Assembly (NCBI GenBank): GCA_020683205.1
Contig: CP085689.1
Location: forward strand, 3,218,230 to 3,282,229
Direction: 5' to 3'
DNA length: 64,000 bases
Source of the DNA: Lentisphaerae bacterium WC36
GTDB lineage: Bacteria > Verrucomicrobiota > Lentisphaeria > Victivallales > SZUA-371
The notes under the pieces were generated by a model, which did no database searches, was not told the DNA's origin, and worked only from the letters and a program-made list of their open reading frames with translations. Positions within the stretch are counted from its first letter, which is position 1, and every line of letters begins with the position of its first letter. The position numbers and the translations under genes were made by a program. Shown one piece after another: positions 16,512 to 28,968 of this stretch.

Positions 16512-19500
16512 ATGGCAAAACGTGTTAATTTTGGTCAATTAACGGAAGTGCTTGAAATTCCAGATCTTATCGGAGTTCAGCTAGATTCTTATGCGGATTT
16601 CTTGCAAATGGGACCTGCGGGTGTTCGCAAAGTTCAAGGCTTGCAAGAAGTTTTTGAAGAAGTTTTTCCAATTGAAAGTTTCGATAAACAGATAATTATC
16701 CGCTATAAGACATATGAGATTGGTGAACCAAAAAGTAATGTTGTAGATTGCTTGAAAGATGGCATGACTTATGGTGCTGGATTATATGTTGATTTCGAAC
16801 TTGAAAATCGTAATAATGATGAAGTAATCCCTGAGAGAGTGTATTTTGGTGAAATTCCAATTATGACTGAAAGTGGAACATTTATTATTAACGGGGCGGA
16901 ACGTGTGATTATTAGCCAGTTGCACCGTTCTCCTGGCATTTGTTTTGAGAAGAGCAAACATACGAGTGGTAAAACTTTATACTCATATCGTATTATTCCA
17001 GACCGTGGATCATGGATGGAAGTGCAATTTGATATTAACGATTTGATTTATATTTACTTAGATCGCCGCCGCCGTCGCCGTAAATTTTTAATTACAACTT
17101 TCTTACGTGCTGTTGGATATGATACAAATGAAGAAATTTTATCAAGCGCATATGAAGTTAGCGAGCATTCAATTTCTTCTTTGTTAAAGGTTGCAGACTT
17201 AGATAGTTACTATCTAGTTGATAATATTGAAAATGAAGACGGGATTGTTTTATTTGATGAATTATCGGTATTGAGTGAATCTTTACTGAAACAGATGCAA
17301 GATGCAAAAGTAAAGCGTATTAAAGTATGTCATTGCCCAGATGGAAATAATTATTTAATCAACTGTCTAGAGCGTGACCCTGCTCGTTCAAGAGAAGATG
17401 CTCTAAAAGAAATTTATAAACGTATGCGTCCTGGTGATCCTCCAAGTGTAAAAAATGCCGAGCTTTTAATCGAGCGTTTATTCTTTGATGTAAAGCGTTA
17501 TGATTTAGGTATGGTTGGTCGTCATAAAATTAATGAAAAATTAGATTTAGATTTCCCACTAGATGTACGTGTTCTTGTTAAAGAAGACTTAATGGGTGCT
17601 ACAAAATATATGATGAATTTACGTAACACTGGTGGTGCTACAGATGATATTGACCATTTAGGTGCTCGTCGTGTTCGTACAGTTGGTGAGTTATTACAAA
17701 ATCATTGTCGCGTTGGTTTGTTAAGAACTGAGCGCTTAATTAGAGAAAAAATGACATTGTTAAATGCTGATGAAACTAGCATTACTCCTTATAAGTTAAT
17801 CAACCCAAAAGCTTTTGTTGGTGTAGTGCGTGATTTCTTTGCTCGTAACCAATTATCACAGTTTATGGATCAGACAAATCCATTAAGTGAGTTAACAAAT
17901 AAGCGTCGTTTATCTGCGCTTGGTCCTGGTGGATTATCACGTGAGCGCGCTGGTTTTGAGGTGCGTGACGTACATACTTCTCACTATGGACGTATTTGTC
18001 CAATTGAAACTCCTGAGGGTCCGAATATTGGTTTGATTTCTTCAATGTCTTTATACTCACAAATTAATGAGTATGGTTTCTTAGAAACTCCTTATCGTAA
18101 AGTTGTTGATGGAATTGTTACTGATGAGATTGAATATCTTTCAGGGGACTTAGAAGAGCAATATGTAATTGCTCAGGCAAATGCAAAATTAGATAAAGAA
18201 GGTCGCTTTGTTAATGAAATGATTATGAGTCGTTATCAAGGTGAGTCGGAGGAACACCCTGCAGATGAGGTTAATTATATGGATGTTTCTCCTAAGCAGT
18301 TAGTTTCTGCTGCTGCTGGTATTATTCCTTTCCTTGAGCACGATGATGCGAACCGTGCGTTGATGGGATCTAACATGCAACGTCAAGCAGTGCCATTACT
18401 AACTACGGAATCTCCGTTAGTTGGTACGGGGTTAGAAGGTAAAATCGCTGTTGACTCTCGTTCTGTTGTTACAACAAAAATTCCTGGTATTATTGCTGAG
18501 GCTTCTGCAAATGAGATTGTAGTAACTTGTGACGGATTGCCAATTGCTGAAACTAGTAATCCGGAGAAAGCTGCTAGCTACAAATTAAAGAAATTTATGC
18601 GTAGTAATGCTGGGACTTGTATCAATCAAAGCCCGGTTGTTTTCAAAGGTCAAGAAGTTGCTGCTGGTGATGTGATTGCTGATGGTGCAGCTACTGAAGG
18701 CGGAGAGTTAGCATTAGGTAAAAATGTTTGTGTTGCGTTTATGCCATGGTGTGGATATAACTTTGAGGATGCGATTGTAATTAGTGAAAAAATCGTTAAA
18801 GAAGATGTTTACACTAGTATCCATGTTGATGAATTTGAAATTACAGCTCGTGAAACTAAGCTTGGTTCTGAGGAAATTACTCGTGATATTCCTAACTTAA
18901 GTGAAGATGCACTTCGTAATCTTGATGCAAACGGTATTATTCGTTTAGGAGCTGAAGTTGCTCCTGGTGATATTTTAGTTGGTAAAATCACTCCGAAAAG
19001 TGAAACGGAATTAGCTCCAGAAGAGCGTTTATTACGTGCTATTTTCGGGGAAAAAGCTGCTGATGTAAAAGATTCATCATTAGTTGTTCCTAGCGGAAAA
19101 GGTGGTATCGTGATGGATATTCGTACTGAATACTTACGTGACCCAAATAAAGGAATTATGACTAAAGCTGAGTTAAGAAAGCAAATTAAGTCAATTAAAG
19201 ATAATTATAAAGGAAAACATAGTGAATTGTCTGAGGAGCTATGTGATCGTTTAGCAGATATTTTATTAGGGCAAAAATTACCACATCATATTTATGATGG
19301 TAGCGCAAGTAAAGAAGATACAATTTTGATTTCATCAAATCGTAAGGTTACTCGTAGTGCGTTAGCTAAATTAGCAAACAAATATGACGCTTGGGTAATG
19401 GATGATTGCCATATTAAAGAAACAATAAGTAAGATTATTGAAAGTTTTGTTCCTCGTTTTAAAGAGATTGCATTAGTTTTAGAAGAAGCTTTAGAAAAAC

Positions 19501-20336
19501 TAGAAAATGGCGATCCTTTAGAAACAGGTGAAATTAAACGTGTAAAAGTATTTATTGCGAGCAAACGTAAGTTGCAAGTTGGTGATAAAATGGCTGGTCG
19601 TCATGGTAATAAAGGTATTGTTGCTAATATTGTTTCAGAAGAAGATATGCCATTTATGCCAGATGGTCGTCCTGTAGATATCGTGTTGAATCCGTTAGGG
19701 GTACCATCACGTATGAATATCGGACAGGTATTAGAAACACATTTAGGTTGGGCTGCTAAAATTTTAGGTATTAATATTGCAACTCCTGTTTTTGATGGTA
19801 TTCCTGAAGAGAAAATCGTTGAATTAATGAAAGAGGCAAACCAAAAGTTAGTTGATGCTGGTGAAGGCGACTATAAATGGGGCTTCACTACTGATGAAGA
19901 AGGAAATGAATACTATGATGGTAAGACTGATTTATATGATGGTCGTACTGGTAATCGTTTCGATCAACGAGTAATGGTTGGTATGATTTACATGTTGAAA
20001 CTTGACCACTTAGTTGCGAATAAGATTCACGCACGTGCGGTTGGTCCATACTCATTAGTAACACAGCAGCCACTTGGTGGTAAAGCTCAACATGGTGGGC
20101 AGCGTTTCGGAGAGATGGAAGTATGGGCTCTAGAGGCATATGGAGCAGCATATACTCTTCAAGAGATGTTGACAGTGAAAAGTGACGATGTGATGGGTCG
20201 TGCAAGAATTTATGAGTCTATTGTAAAAGGACAAAATATTCTTGAGTCTGGCCGTCCAGAATCATTTAACGTATTAGTAAAAGAGATGCAGGCGCTTGGT
20301 TTAGATATTAGAACAGTGCGCAAGCTTAATGCATAA
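16512..20336 (+). CDS. rpoB: RNA polymerase beta subunit
   Basis: Second-largest catalytic subunit of RNA polymerase, 1274 residues. The rifampicin-pocket region reads [42 protein letters not shown] with the sensitive-type Asp, His-equivalent and Ser positions largely kept (the usual His of THKRR is Asn here). [14 protein letters not shown] follows. The C-terminal part has [26 protein letters not shown] and [24 protein letters not shown]. An unusual stretch of seven consecutive Arg or near-Arg residues ([10 protein letters not shown]) occurs near residue 185. It is followed by rpoC after 15 bases. Confidence 0.99.
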   Translation: MAKRVNFGQLTEVLEIPDLIGVQLDSYADFLQMGPAGVRKVQGLQEVFEEVFPIESFDKQIIIRYKTYEIGEPKSNVVDCLKDGMTYGAGLYVDFELENRNNDEVIPERVYFGEIPIMTESGTFIINGAERVIISQLHRSPGICFEKSKHTSGKTLYSYRIIPDRGSWMEVQFDINDLIYIYLDRRRRRRKFLITTFLRAVGYDTNEEILSSAYEVSEHSISSLLKVADLDSYYLVDNIENEDGIVLFDELSVLSESLLKQMQDAKVKRIKVCHCPDGNNYLINCLERDPARSREDALKEIYKRMRPGDPPSVKNAELLIERLFFDVKRYDLGMVGRHKINEKLDLDFPLDVRVLVKEDLMGATKYMMNLRNTGGATDDIDHLGARRVRTVGELLQNHCRVGLLRTERLIREKMTLLNADETSITPYKLINPKAFVGVVRDFFARNQLSQFMDQTNPLSELTNKRRLSALGPGGLSRERAGFEVRDVHTSHYGRICPIETPEGPNIGLISSMSLYSQINEYGFLETPYRKVVDGIVTDEIEYLSGDLEEQYVIAQANAKLDKEGRFVNEMIMSRYQGESEEHPADEVNYMDVSPKQLVSAAAGIIPFLEHDDANRALMGSNMQRQAVPLLTTESPLVGTGLEGKIAVDSRSVVTTKIPGIIAEASANEIVVTCDGLPIAETSNPEKAASYKLKKFMRSNAGTCINQSPVVFKGQEVAAGDVIADGAATEGGELALGKNVCVAFMPWCGYNFEDAIVISEKIVKEDVYTSIHVDEFEITARETKLGSEEITRDIPNLSEDALRNLDANGIIRLGAEVAPGDILVGKITPKSETELAPEERLLRAIFGEKAADVKDSSLVVPSGKGGIVMDIRTEYLRDPNKGIMTKAELRKQIKSIKDNYKGKHSELSEELCDRLADILLGQKLPHHIYDGSASKEDTILISSNRKVTRSALAKLANKYDAWVMDDCHIKETISKIIESFVPRFKEIALVLEEALEKLENGDPLETGEIKRVKVFIASKRKLQVGDKMAGRHGNKGIVANIVSEEDMPFMPDGRPVDIVLNPLGVPSRMNIGQVLETHLGWAAKILGINIATPVFDGIPEEKIVELMKEANQKLVDAGEGDYKWGFTTDEEGNEYYDGKTDLYDGRTGNRFDQRVMVGMIYMLKLDHLVANKIHARAVGPYSLVTQQPLGGKAQHGGQRFGEMEVWALEAYGAAYTLQEMLTVKSDDVMGRARIYESIVKGQNILESGRPESFNVLVKEMQALGLDIRTVRKLNA

Positions 20337-20351
20337 ACTGGAGACCTTAAA

Positions 20352-23300
20352 GTGATAGATAATACATATGCATATAGAGAACTTTTAGGAACATCGTCAT
20401 CAACTGCGTTTGGCGCAGTGTCGATTAATGTCGCTTCACCAGAAGTGATTCGTTCTTGGAGTCATGGAGAAGTTAAAACTCCTGAAACAATTAACTATCG
20501 TAGCTTTAAACCTGAGAAATGGGGTTTATTCTGTGAGCGTATTTTCGGTCCAACTCGTGACTGGGAATGTAATTGCGGAAAATATAAGCGCGTAAAACAT
20601 AAAGGTATTGTATGTGACCGTTGCGGAGTAGAGGTTACACAATCAAAAGTAAGACGTGATAGAATGGGACACATTGAGTTGGCTGTCCCTGTTTCACACA
20701 TTTGGTTTTTCAAATGTATGCCATCACGTATTGGTTTAATTTTAGATATGACTTCACGTTCATTAGAGCGTGTAATTTACTATGAAGATTGGGTTGTAAC
20801 TGATGCTGGTGACACACCATTAAAAATCGGTCAAACTCTTTCAGAAATGGAATATCGCCAAGCTCGTGATGATTATGGTGATGCGTTCATGGCTGATATG
20901 GGTGCAACGGCTATTCATACACTTTTAGAACAACTTGATTTACCTGCAATTGCGGCTCAATTAGTTGAAGATTTAGAAGGTACAAAAAATAAAGCTATTC
21001 GCAAAAAATTAGCGAAGCGTTTACGTTTGGTTGAAGGATTTATTGGAAGTGGTTCAAAGCCAGAATGGATGATTTTAAAGGTCTTACCTGTAATTCCTCC
21101 AGATTTACGTCCTTTAGTACCATTAGAAGGAGGTCGTTTTGCGACTTCTGACTTGAATGATTTATATCGTCGTGTTATTAACCGTAATAACCGTTTGAAA
21201 AACTTATTAAGTTTAAAAACTCCTGAAGTTATCATTCGTAATGAGAAACGTATGCTTCAAGAGGCTGTGGATGCTTTATTAGATAATGGTCGTCATGGTC
21301 GTGCTGTAACAGGTGCTGGTAATCGTCCTCTAAAATCATTATCAGATATGCTTAAAGGTAAGCAAGGTCGTTTCCGTCAGAATTTATTAGGTAAACGGGT
21401 AGACTATTCAGGACGTTCTGTTATCGTTGTAGGTCCAGAGCTACGCATTGATCAATGTGGTTTACCTAAGAAAATGGCTTTAGCATTATTTGAGCCGTTT
21501 ATCATTCGTCATTTAAAAGGGCGTAACTATGCTCACACAGTGCGTGGTGCTAAGAAAATGATTGAACGTGGCGAGCCAATTGTATGGGATATTCTTGAGG
21601 AAGTAACTCAAGGTCACCCAGTGATGCTTAACCGTGCTCCAACGTTACATAGATTGTCTATTCAGGCATTCGATCCAGTCTTAATTGAAGGTTCTGCGTT
21701 ACGTATTCACCCATTAGTATGTACAGCTTACAACGCTGACTTCGATGGTGACCAAATGGCGGTACACGTTCCATTGTCAAACTCTGCACAGATGGAAACA
21801 AAATTATTGATGCTTGCATCAAATAATATATTCTCTCCTGCGAATGGTAAACCAATTACATCGCCAACACAGGATATTACACTTGGATCATATTTCTTAA
21901 CGTATGAGCCAAATCATAAGAGCCATGCAAAGCATTATGACGGTTACTATGAAGTGTTGAGTGCTTTAGATGCTGGATTTATTCATATTCATGATGCGGT
22001 ATTAATTCCAAACCCTAACTTTGGTGAAGATACTCCTTATGGAAATAAAGAAGATAAGTATATTTTAACTTCAGCAGGTCGCTGTATCTTTAATGAAATT
22101 TGGGATAAGCGTCTTGGTTTCTTTAATGAAGTAGCACGTAAGAAACAGCTTGGAGCATTAATTAGTACTTCATATAAATATATTGGTCATGATGCGACAG
22201 TAGACTTATTAGACCGTTTAAAAACTTTAGGTTATGAGTGGGCAACATTAGCTGGATTCTCAATTTCGGTTGCTGACTTAACTATTCCTGATACGAAACC
22301 TCAAATTATTGAAGAAGCTCGTTCTGAAATCAATAAGATTGTTGAACAATATCAACAAGGGGTATTAACTGAAGGTGAACGTCATAATAAAGTTGTCGAT
22401 ATCTGGACTCAAACTTCTAATAAAGTGGCAAATGAATTGTTTGCTGTGTTAGAGGAAGAAAGTAAGAAAAGCATTAACAGCGTGTATGCAATGATGGACT
22501 CTGGAGCTCGTGGTAGTAAAGATCAAATTCGTCAGTTATCTGCGATGCGTGGACTTATGGCTAAGCCGTCAGGAGCAATTATCGAACGTCCAATTATTTC
22601 GAACTTCCGTGAAGGCTTGACTGTGTTAGAGTACTTTATTAGTACGCACGGTGCTCGTAAAGGATTGGCTGATACTGCACTTAAAACAGCTGACTCGGGT
22701 TATATGACTCGTAAGTTAGTTGATGTAGCTCAAGATATTATTTGCCATGAGCATGATTGTGGAACTGTAAAAGGTATTTGGTTAACAGCTCTTGTGGAAG
22801 GTGACGAGGAAATTATTCCATTACGTGATCGTTTAATCGGTCGTTATTCTGCACATGATATTCATGATCCGGCATATGATGATGGACGTAATATTGTCAA
22901 TGCGGGAGAAGAGTTTACGCCAGCAGTTTGTGACGTTTTAGACAAGCGCGGAATTAGTAAAGTTATGGTTCGTTCTGGTTTAACTTGTGAAATTGATCGC
23001 GGTATCTGTGTAAAATGTTACGGTAAAAACTTAGCGAATGACCGTTTAGCAGAAGAAGGTGACGCATTGGGTATTATTGCTGCACAATCAATTGGTGAGC
23101 CTGGTACACAGTTAACGATGCGTACGTTCCATATTGGTGGTACAGCATCATCTGCATATCGTCAACCTGTGATTGCCGCTCGTAATGCGGGTACAGTTCG
23201 TTTAGAGAATATTAGAACCGTAGAAAACGCTAAAGGTGAAATTGTTGTTGTAAACAAGAATGGTTCAGTTATTGTATTTGATGAAGAGCGTGCTAAAGAA

Positions 23301-24569
23301 TTAGAAGCAAAAGCTATTGCTAAAGCGAAAAGTGAAGCTGAAGCAATTGGTGTTAATTATAATGCGGATTATGATTTCTGGGGAGATGCAGTTAAAGAAG
23401 CAGAGCTTGACAGATATGAAGTTGAGACTGGAGCTGTATTATCTAAAATTGATGAACAAAAAGTTGAAGCTAATGAAAAATTTGTTCATTGGGATCCATA
23501 TCATATTCCAATCATTTCTGAAGAAACAGGAATTGTTGAATTCCATGACCTTGTAGAAGGTGTAACTCTAAATCGTATTGAACGTGGAGATTCAACTGAA
23601 ATTACAGTTATGGAACACCGTGAAGACTTATATCCTCAGATTGTTTTAAAAGATGAAGATGGAGAGTTTATCACTAATTATCCATTACCTGCTGGAGCTT
23701 TTATCATGATTGACGAAGGCGCAAAAATTGAAGTTGGTACGTATTTAGCTCGTGTGCCTCGTTCAACAGCGAAAAATAAAGATATTACAGGGGGTCTACC
23801 TCGTATTGCTGAGTTGTTTGAAGCAAGAATGCCTAAAGAGATTGCTGAAATTGCTCGTATTGACGGTATTGTTACTCTTGGTAAAATTTCGAAAGGTCGC
23901 CGTCAGTTAATTATTACTGATCCTGAGACTGGTGTGGTTGAAGAACATAATAATATTCCAACAAATAAGCACTTAATTGTTGGTAAAGGTGACTTTGTTA
24001 AGAAGGGTCAAAAATTGACAGAGGGTGCAGTCGTTCCACAGATGCTTTTAGATATTTGCGGACCTCAAGAGTTGCAGAAGTACCTTGTTAATGAGATTCA
24101 GTTAGTATATCGTGCACAAGGTGTAGAAATTAATGATAAGCACATTGAAATTATTATTCGTCAAATGATGCAAAAAGTATTAATCACAGAGCAAGGTAGT
24201 AGCCAATATTTAGTTGGTGAACAAGTTGATCGAGTTGCATTTTTACGTGAGAATCAACGTATTGTTGCAACGGGTGGACAGCCTGCAGCAGCAGAGCCAG
24301 TACTTCTTGGTATTACTAAAGCATCACTTGAAACAGAAAGTTTCATTTCTGCGGCATCTTTCCAGGATACAACTCGTATCTTAACTGAGGCTGCAACGCT
24401 TGGTAAGGTTGATACACTGCGCGGTTTCAAAGAAAATGTTATTACAGGTCACTTAATTCCAGCTGGTACTGGTATCGAACCAATGCAAGCTATTCAGCTT
24501 GTTAAACTTGGCGAAGAAATCGTTGATGAAGTCGATATTGCAGTTGAAGAAGAGGAATTTGAAGACTAA
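20352..24569 (+). CDS. rpoC: RNA polymerase beta-prime subunit
   Basis: Largest subunit, holding the catalytic magnesium, 1405 residues. It starts with GTG at 20352, supported by GGAG about 10 bases upstream; no ATG is suitable. The N-terminal zinc site is [20 protein letters not shown]. The clamp and active site contain [19 protein letters not shown], and [12 protein letters not shown] carries the three catalytic Asp residues. The bridge helix and trigger-loop region include [18 protein letters not shown], and the second zinc site has Cys residues around CEHDCGT and CVKCYG. The length is close to that of E. coli. The acidic C-terminus ([12 protein letters not shown]) ends just before a long hairpin. 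Confidence 0.99.
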   Translation: MIDNTYAYRELLGTSSSTAFGAVSINVASPEVIRSWSHGEVKTPETINYRSFKPEKWGLFCERIFGPTRDWECNCGKYKRVKHKGIVCDRCGVEVTQSKVRRDRMGHIELAVPVSHIWFFKCMPSRIGLILDMTSRSLERVIYYEDWVVTDAGDTPLKIGQTLSEMEYRQARDDYGDAFMADMGATAIHTLLEQLDLPAIAAQLVEDLEGTKNKAIRKKLAKRLRLVEGFIGSGSKPEWMILKVLPVIPPDLRPLVPLEGGRFATSDLNDLYRRVINRNNRLKNLLSLKTPEVIIRNEKRMLQEAVDALLDNGRHGRAVTGAGNRPLKSLSDMLKGKQGRFRQNLLGKRVDYSGRSVIVVGPELRIDQCGLPKKMALALFEPFIIRHLKGRNYAHTVRGAKKMIERGEPIVWDILEEVTQGHPVMLNRAPTLHRLSIQAFDPVLIEGSALRIHPLVCTAYNADFDGDQMAVHVPLSNSAQMETKLLMLASNNIFSPANGKPITSPTQDITLGSYFLTYEPNHKSHAKHYDGYYEVLSALDAGFIHIHDAVLIPNPNFGEDTPYGNKEDKYILTSAGRCIFNEIWDKRLGFFNEVARKKQLGALISTSYKYIGHDATVDLLDRLKTLGYEWATLAGFSISVADLTIPDTKPQIIEEARSEINKIVEQYQQGVLTEGERHNKVVDIWTQTSNKVANELFAVLEEESKKSINSVYAMMDSGARGSKDQIRQLSAMRGLMAKPSGAIIERPIISNFREGLTVLEYFISTHGARKGLADTALKTADSGYMTRKLVDVAQDIICHEHDCGTVKGIWLTALVEGDEEIIPLRDRLIGRYSAHDIHDPAYDDGRNIVNAGEEFTPAVCDVLDKRGISKVMVRSGLTCEIDRGICVKCYGKNLANDRLAEEGDALGIIAAQSIGEPGTQLTMRTFHIGGTASSAYRQPVIAARNAGTVRLENIRTVENAKGEIVVVNKNGSVIVFDEERAKELEAKAIAKAKSEAEAIGVNYNADYDFWGDAVKEAELDRYEVETGAVLSKIDEQKVEANEKFVHWDPYHIPIISEETGIVEFHDLVEGVTLNRIERGDSTEITVMEHREDLYPQIVLKDEDGEFITNYPLPAGAFIMIDEGAKIEVGTYLARVPRSTAKNKDITGGLPRIAELFEARMPKEIAEIARIDGIVTLGKISKGRRQLIITDPETGVVEEHNNIPTNKHLIVGKGDFVKKGQKLTEGAVVPQMLLDICGPQELQKYLVNEIQLVYRAQGVEINDKHIEIIIRQMMQKVLITEQGSSQYLVGEQVDRVAFLRENQRIVATGGQPAAAEPVLLGITKASLETESFISAASFQDTTRILTEAATLGKVDTLRGFKENVITGHLIPAGTGIEPMQAIQLVKLGEEIVDEVDIAVEEEEFED

Positions 24570-24576
24570 AAGTGTT

Positions 24577-24623
24577 AATTTACAAATATTTTTCAAAAAA
24601 CAATTGAAAAATATTTGTAAATT
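24577..24623 (+). repeat. 20-bp perfect hairpin between rpoC and rpsL
   Basis: Arms at 24577-24596 and 24604-24623 (core ACAAATATTTTTC and GAAAAATATTTGT) are fully complementary around a 7-base loop. The stem is nearly all A-T and lacks a T-run, so it could be a weak terminator, a double-stranded RNase cleavage site or an mRNA stabiliser separating rpoBC from the str genes. Confidence 0.6.
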
Positions 24624-24712
24624 TCTGTAAGTGTATTATTTTTAGCATTCTGTATAAAAATATTATGAAATTTAAACATATTGAAAAATGTATTAAAAAT
24701 AGGTAAAAAATT

Positions 24713-25081
24713 ATGCCAACAATTAATCAGTTGGTCCGTAATGGACGTAAAAAGAAAGTAAAAAAGAGCAAATCACGTGCTCTTGATTCGTGCCCACAAA
24801 GACGTGGGGTATGTATCCAAGTTACAACAAGAACTCCTAAAAAACCTAACTCAGCGATGCGTAAGGTGGCAAGAGTTCGCTTGACAAATGGTCAAGAGGT
24901 AACTGCTTACATCGGTGGTGAAGGTCACAATTTACAAGAGCACAGTGTTGTGTTAGTAAAAGGTGGTCGTGTTCGTGACTTACCTGGTGTACGTTATCAT
25001 ATTGTACGTGGTGCATTAGACAGCTTAGGCGTAGAAAATCGTAAACAAGGTCGTTCAAAATATGGTGCTAAATCTAGCTAA
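24713..25081 (+). CDS. rpsL: Ribosomal protein S12
   Basis: Decoding-centre protein of the 30S subunit, 122 residues. It has [45 protein letters not shown] and the second accuracy region [21 protein letters not shown]. Lys in TPKKPNSA and Lys in [13 protein letters not shown] are the classic streptomycin-resistance positions, both wild type. It heads the str group rpsL, rpsG, fusA. Confidence 0.99.
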   Translation: MPTINQLVRNGRKKKVKKSKSRALDSCPQRRGVCIQVTTRTPKKPNSAMRKVARVRLTNGQEVTAYIGGEGHNLQEHSVVLVKGGRVRDLPGVRYHIVRGALDSLGVENRKQGRSKYGAKSS

Positions 25082-25145
25082 TAAATTTAGTTAAATTTTA
25101 GTATTAATGACCAATCGGTCGAATATGTTACTGTTGTAGTGACTT

Positions 25146-25172
25146 ACTCAGTGGTTGCGTTGCCACTGGAGT
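25146..25172 (+). promoter_or_regulatory. Hairpin in the rpsL-rpsG spacer, possible S7 control site
   Basis: CAGTGG (25149-25154) pairs with CCACTG (25163-25168) around an 8-base loop, and ACTC with GAGT can extend it (25146-25149 and 25169-25172). In E. coli S7 represses its operon by binding between rpsL and rpsG. The matching location in a 155-base spacer supports a similar role; binding is inferred. Confidence 0.4.
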
Positions 25173-25236
25173 TCAGAAGAATAATAGTATTTAACTACAT
25201 CTGATATATTGCAGACCAAAAATTTAGAGGAAAAAA

Positions 25237-25707
25237 ATGAGAAGACGTAGACCTCCAAAAAGAGAAATTATTCCTGATGTAAAATTCAATAGCGAATTAG
25301 TTTCTAAATTAATTAACACAATTATGGAAAGCGGTAAAAAATCAACAGCTCGTAAAATTGTTTATGGTGCATTTGATGTTATTGCTAAAACTAAAACTGA
25401 TGTAGAGCCAATCGAAGTATTCATGCAAGCTATGGAAAATGTAAAGCCTAAGCTAGAAGTGAAAAGTCGTCGTGTTGGTGGTGCTACATACCAAGTTCCA
25501 ATTGAAGTAAGTGCTAGCCGTCAGGAAGCATTAGCATTACGTTGGATTACAACTTTTGCGCGTGGTCGTAAAGGTAAGCCAATGATGGAAGCATTAGCAG
25601 GTGAAATTTTAGACGCATTTGGTAACACAGGTGCTGCAGTAAAGAAACGCGAAGATACATTTAAAATGGCTCAAGCAAACAAAGCTTTTGCTCATTACAG
25701 ATGGTAA
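25237..25707 (+). CDS. rpsG: Ribosomal protein S7
   Basis: Primary 16S rRNA-binding protein that nucleates the 30S head, 156 residues. [29 protein letters not shown] is the standard N-terminus (MPRR form), with [38 protein letters not shown] and the C-terminal [26 protein letters not shown] is 8 bases before the start. fusA starts 26 bases after the stop. Confidence 0.99.
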   Translation: MRRRRPPKREIIPDVKFNSELVSKLINTIMESGKKSTARKIVYGAFDVIAKTKTDVEPIEVFMQAMENVKPKLEVKSRRVGGATYQVPIEVSASRQEALALRWITTFARGRKGKPMMEALAGEILDAFGNTGAAVKKREDTFKMAQANKAFAHYRW

Positions 25708-25733
25708 TATAAAAGTCTGGAGCAAAGTAAATT

Positions 25734-27839
25734 ATGACTGAGAAAAAATATAAAGAAGTTTCGACGAGAGAGTACCCATTAGTAAAAGTACGTAACATTG
25801 GCGTTATGGCTCATATTGATGCGGGAAAAACAACATTCAGTGAACGTGTATTATACTACACTGGTATCAACTATAAGATTGGTGAGGTACATGAAGGTAA
25901 TGCAACAATGGACTGGATGGAGCAAGAGCAAGAACGTGGTATCACTATTACTTCTGCAGCAACAACATGCGCTTGGAAAGGCCACAAAATTAACATTATC
26001 GATACTCCTGGTCACGTAGACTTCACTGCTGAGGTAGAGCGTTCATTACGTGTTCTTGATGGAACAGTTGCAGTATTCTGTGCGGTTGGTAAAGTGCAAC
26101 CTCAGACTGAAACAGTTTGGCGTCAAGCTCAAAAGTATAAAGTGCCTGTAATGGCTTGTGTTAATAAAATGGACCGTACTGGAGCTGATTTCCACGCTGT
26201 AGTTGAAGATATGCGTAAGAAATTAGGTTGTACAGCAGTTCCAATTCTTATTCCAATCGGAGCTGAAGCGGATTTCATTGGTGTACTTGATGTAGTTAAT
26301 AACAAAGCAATTTATTTTGACGGTGATGAATTTGGTGCGGTAATGACTGAGAAAGAAGTTCCTGCTGACCTAGTTGATCAACGTGAAGAAGCTTATATGT
26401 ACTTAGTAGAGTGCTTAAGTGAATATGATGAAGAAATCATGGAAATGTTCTTAGAAGATGAAATGCCGTCTTTAGAGCAAGTAAAAGCATCGTTACGTAA
26501 ATGTTGCTGTGCTGGTGACATTGTACCAGTAGCTGGTGCTTCTGCATTCAAAAATAAAGGTGTTCAACCTATTCTTGATGCTGTTGTAGAATATTTACCA
26601 TCTCCAATTGATATTTGGGATACTCATGGAACTGATCCTAAGACTGGTGAGGCTTTATCTCGTCATGCTGGTGATGATCAGCCATTTGCAGCTTTAGCAT
26701 TCAAAATTATGAATGACCCATATGTTGGTAAGTTAACATTCTTCCGTATTTACTCTGGTTGTGCAGAAAAAGGTATGACAGTAGTTAACCCTCGTACAGG
26801 AAAACGTGAGCGTTTTGGTCGTATCATGCAGATGCATGCGAATACTCGTGAAGATAAAGAAATTTTACATAGTGGTGATATTGGTGCTGCAGTTGGTCTT
26901 AAAAACGTTAAAACTGGAGATACATTATGTTTTGATAAAAATCAAATTGTTCTTGAATCAATGGAATTTCCTGAGCCAGTTATTTCTATGGCGGTTGAGC
27001 CGAAATCAACAGCGGAACGCGATAAATTAGGCGTTGCTTTATCAGCATTATCAGATGAAGACCCAACATTCGTAGTTAAGACTAATGAAGAAACTGGTCA
27101 AACAATTATTTCTGGTATGGGTGAGCTTCACTTAGATATTATTAAAGACCGTCTGTTACGTGAATTTAAAGTTGAAGCTACAACTGGTGCTCCTGAAGTA
27201 TCATACCGTGAGCGTATTAATGGTCCAAGTGATGCTAATACTAAATTCGCTCGTCAGTCTGGTGGACGTGGTCAATATGGTCATGTTATTATTGAGATTG
27301 AGCCAGGTGAAAATGGTACTGGTGTTATTTTTGAAAATAAAGTTGTTGGCGGACGTATTCCTAAAGAATATATAAAACCAGTTGAAGAAGGAATTCGCGA
27401 AGCATCTAAGAGCGGTGTAATTTCTGGTAACCCTGTAATTGACTTTAAAGTAACATTACTTGATGGTAGTTTCCATGCGGTTGACTCAAGTGAGATGGCA
27501 TTTAAAATTGCTGGTTCAATGGCCTTTAAAGAAGCTTGTAAAAAAGCTGGTATGACAATCCTAGAACCTGTTATGAAACTTGAAATTACAGTGCCAGATG
27601 ATAACTTAGGTGATATCATTGGTGACGTAACTGGTCGTCGTGGTAATGTTGCTGAAATTGATGCAGATTACCAAGAAACATTTACTAAAGTAATTGCAAA
27701 CTGCCCATTATCAGAGTTATTCGGTTATGCGACAGCAATCCGTTCTTTATCAAGTGGTCGTGCTTCTTATGCAATGGAGCCATCACACTTTGAAGCAGTT
27801 CCAAAAGCAATTCAAGACAAAATCGTGGAGAATAGTTAA
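25734..27839 (+). CDS. fusA: Elongation factor G
   Basis: Translocation GTPase, 701 residues. G1 is AHIDAGKT (26-33); [10 protein letters not shown] is switch 1, DTPGHVDF is G3 and NKMDR is G4. [10 protein letters not shown] and the [17 protein letters not shown] domain IV region with [15 protein letters not shown] follow. Compared with most EF-G it has a slightly longer GTPase-domain insert ([20 protein letters not shown]). rpsJ begins only 4 bases downstream, so the two are likely co-translated. Confidence 0.99.
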   Translation: MTEKKYKEVSTREYPLVKVRNIGVMAHIDAGKTTFSERVLYYTGINYKIGEVHEGNATMDWMEQEQERGITITSAATTCAWKGHKINIIDTPGHVDFTAEVERSLRVLDGTVAVFCAVGKVQPQTETVWRQAQKYKVPVMACVNKMDRTGADFHAVVEDMRKKLGCTAVPILIPIGAEADFIGVLDVVNNKAIYFDGDEFGAVMTEKEVPADLVDQREEAYMYLVECLSEYDEEIMEMFLEDEMPSLEQVKASLRKCCCAGDIVPVAGASAFKNKGVQPILDAVVEYLPSPIDIWDTHGTDPKTGEALSRHAGDDQPFAALAFKIMNDPYVGKLTFFRIYSGCAEKGMTVVNPRTGKRERFGRIMQMHANTREDKEILHSGDIGAAVGLKNVKTGDTLCFDKNQIVLESMEFPEPVISMAVEPKSTAERDKLGVALSALSDEDPTFVVKTNEETGQTIISGMGELHLDIIKDRLLREFKVEATTGAPEVSYRERINGPSDANTKFARQSGGRGQYGHVIIEIEPGENGTGVIFENKVVGGRIPKEYIKPVEEGIREASKSGVISGNPVIDFKVTLLDGSFHAVDSSEMAFKIAGSMAFKEACKKAGMTILEPVMKLEITVPDDNLGDIIGDVTGRRGNVAEIDADYQETFTKVIANCPLSELFGYATAIRSLSSGRASYAMEPSHFEAVPKAIQDKIVENS

Positions 27840-27843
27840 GATC

Positions 27844-28167
27844 ATGAGCGATAATAAGAAACAAAAAATTAGAATTCGTTTACAAGCATATGAGCATCGT
27901 ATTTTAGATCAAAGTGTTGCTGAAATTTTAAACACAGCAAAACGCACTGGATCATTAGTTGCGGGCCCAATTCCATTGCCAAACAGAGTTGAGAGATTCA
28001 CTGTTAACCGTTCACCTCACGTGAACAAAAAATCAATGGAGCAGTTTGAAATTCGTACACATAAAAGACTAATGGATATTATCAATCCTACATCAAAAAC
28101 AGTTGATGAGTTGAAGAAATTAAATCTTCCTGCTGGTGTTGATATCTCTATTAAGATTGGTGCATAA
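27844..28167 (+). CDS. rpsJ: Ribosomal protein S10
   Basis: 30S head protein, also NusE in antitermination complexes; 107 residues. The start at 27844 gives [25 protein letters not shown], and [36 protein letters not shown] is diagnostic. A longer frame from 27694 overlaps fusA and is rejected. It lies only 4 bases after fusA but 154 bases before rplC, so it seems to belong to the str transcript, not the S10 group that usually carries its name. Confidence 0.98.
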   Translation: MSDNKKQKIRIRLQAYEHRILDQSVAEILNTAKRTGSLVAGPIPLPNRVERFTVNRSPHVNKKSMEQFEIRTHKRLMDIINPTSKTVDELKKLNLPAGVDISIKIGA

Positions 28168-28192
28168 GTTTTTCATTCTCTTAAGAGTTATA

Positions 28193-28219
28193 GAAGGCCT
28201 TCATAGTGTGAAGGTCTTC
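28193..28219 (+). terminator. Hairpin after rpsJ
   Basis: GAAGGCCTTCA (28193-28203) pairs with TGAAGGTCTTC (28209-28219) around a 5-base loop, with one G-T pair. No T-run follows, so it may be an attenuator or processing site rather than a complete terminator. Confidence 0.55.
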
Positions 28220-28243
28220 ATTAATGAACAGAAGTGTAGCGTT

Positions 28244-28273
28244 TTGTTCAATAACTATAAATAATTGTATAAT
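28244..28273 (+). promoter_or_regulatory. Candidate promoter for the rplC-rpsS unit
   Basis: TTGTTC at 28244-28249, an 18-base spacer and a consensus TATAAT at 28268-28273, about 49 bases before the rplC start. A small inverted repeat TGAACA...TGTTCA overlaps the -35 box. Confidence 0.6.
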
Positions 28274-28321
28274 GATACCAATGCCTTTAATCCGATTTTA
28301 GGTATGTATCAAAGGAGTAGT

Positions 28322-28951
28322 ATGAAAGGAATAATCGGTAAAAAAATTGGCATGACGCAAGTTTACAGCGAAACTGGTGCTTTAACACCTGTTACTGTTA
28401 TCGAAGCTGGTCCTTGTGTTGTGGTTGATGTAAAAACGCAAGAGCGTGACGGCTATAGTGCTGTTCAGCTTGGTTTTGGCGTTCGCAAAGCGAAGAACGT
28501 AGCAAAACCTATGGCGGGTCACTTCAAGAAAGCTGGTTTAGAAGTATTCCCAGCTCAATTGAAAGAGTTCCGCACAGTTGAAGATGCTGCGTTAGAGTTA
28601 GGAACAGAAATCAAAGCTGATGTTTTTGATGATGTTGAGTTTTTGGATATCACTGGAACAACTAAAGGACGCGGATTCCAAGGTGTTGTAAAACGTTACA
28701 ACTTTGGTGGCGGTCGCTATTCACATGGTGGTGGCTGGAAAAGAAAGCCGGGTTCAATTGGTCAATGTGAATTCCCAGGTCGTGTTGATAAGGGTAAGAA
28801 AATGCCTGGACAAATGGGTAATGTATCTCGCACAATTCAAAACTTGAAAGTGCAAAAAATTGACGTTGAGCAAAACTTGATCTTCGTTAAAGGTGCTGTA
28901 CCTGGTCCTAATGGTGGAACTCTTTACTTGAAAAAGTCAAAGAAAAAGTAA
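28322..28951 (+). CDS. rplC: Ribosomal protein L3
   Basis: Early-assembly 50S protein near the peptidyl-transferase centre, 209 residues. The start at 28322 has AAAGGAG upstream and gives the usual MKGIIGKKIGMTQVY; the longer frame from 28265 would include the -10 box of the promoter. GTTKGRGFQGVVKRYNFGGG and PGSIGQCEFPGRVDKGKKMPGQMG are the conserved finger region. Followed by rplD after 17 bases. Confidence 0.98.
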   Translation: MKGIIGKKIGMTQVYSETGALTPVTVIEAGPCVVVDVKTQERDGYSAVQLGFGVRKAKNVAKPMAGHFKKAGLEVFPAQLKEFRTVEDAALELGTEIKADVFDDVEFLDITGTTKGRGFQGVVKRYNFGGGRYSHGGGWKRKPGSIGQCEFPGRVDKGKKMPGQMGNVSRTIQNLKVQKIDVEQNLIFVKGAVPGPNGGTLYLKKSKKK

Positions 28952-28968
28952 CATTTGAGGTGATTTAG

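Noticed and set aside
19888-20205. 105-residue minus-strand frame opposite rpoB
   Set aside because: Antisense shadow of conserved rpoB sequence with no recognisable domain.
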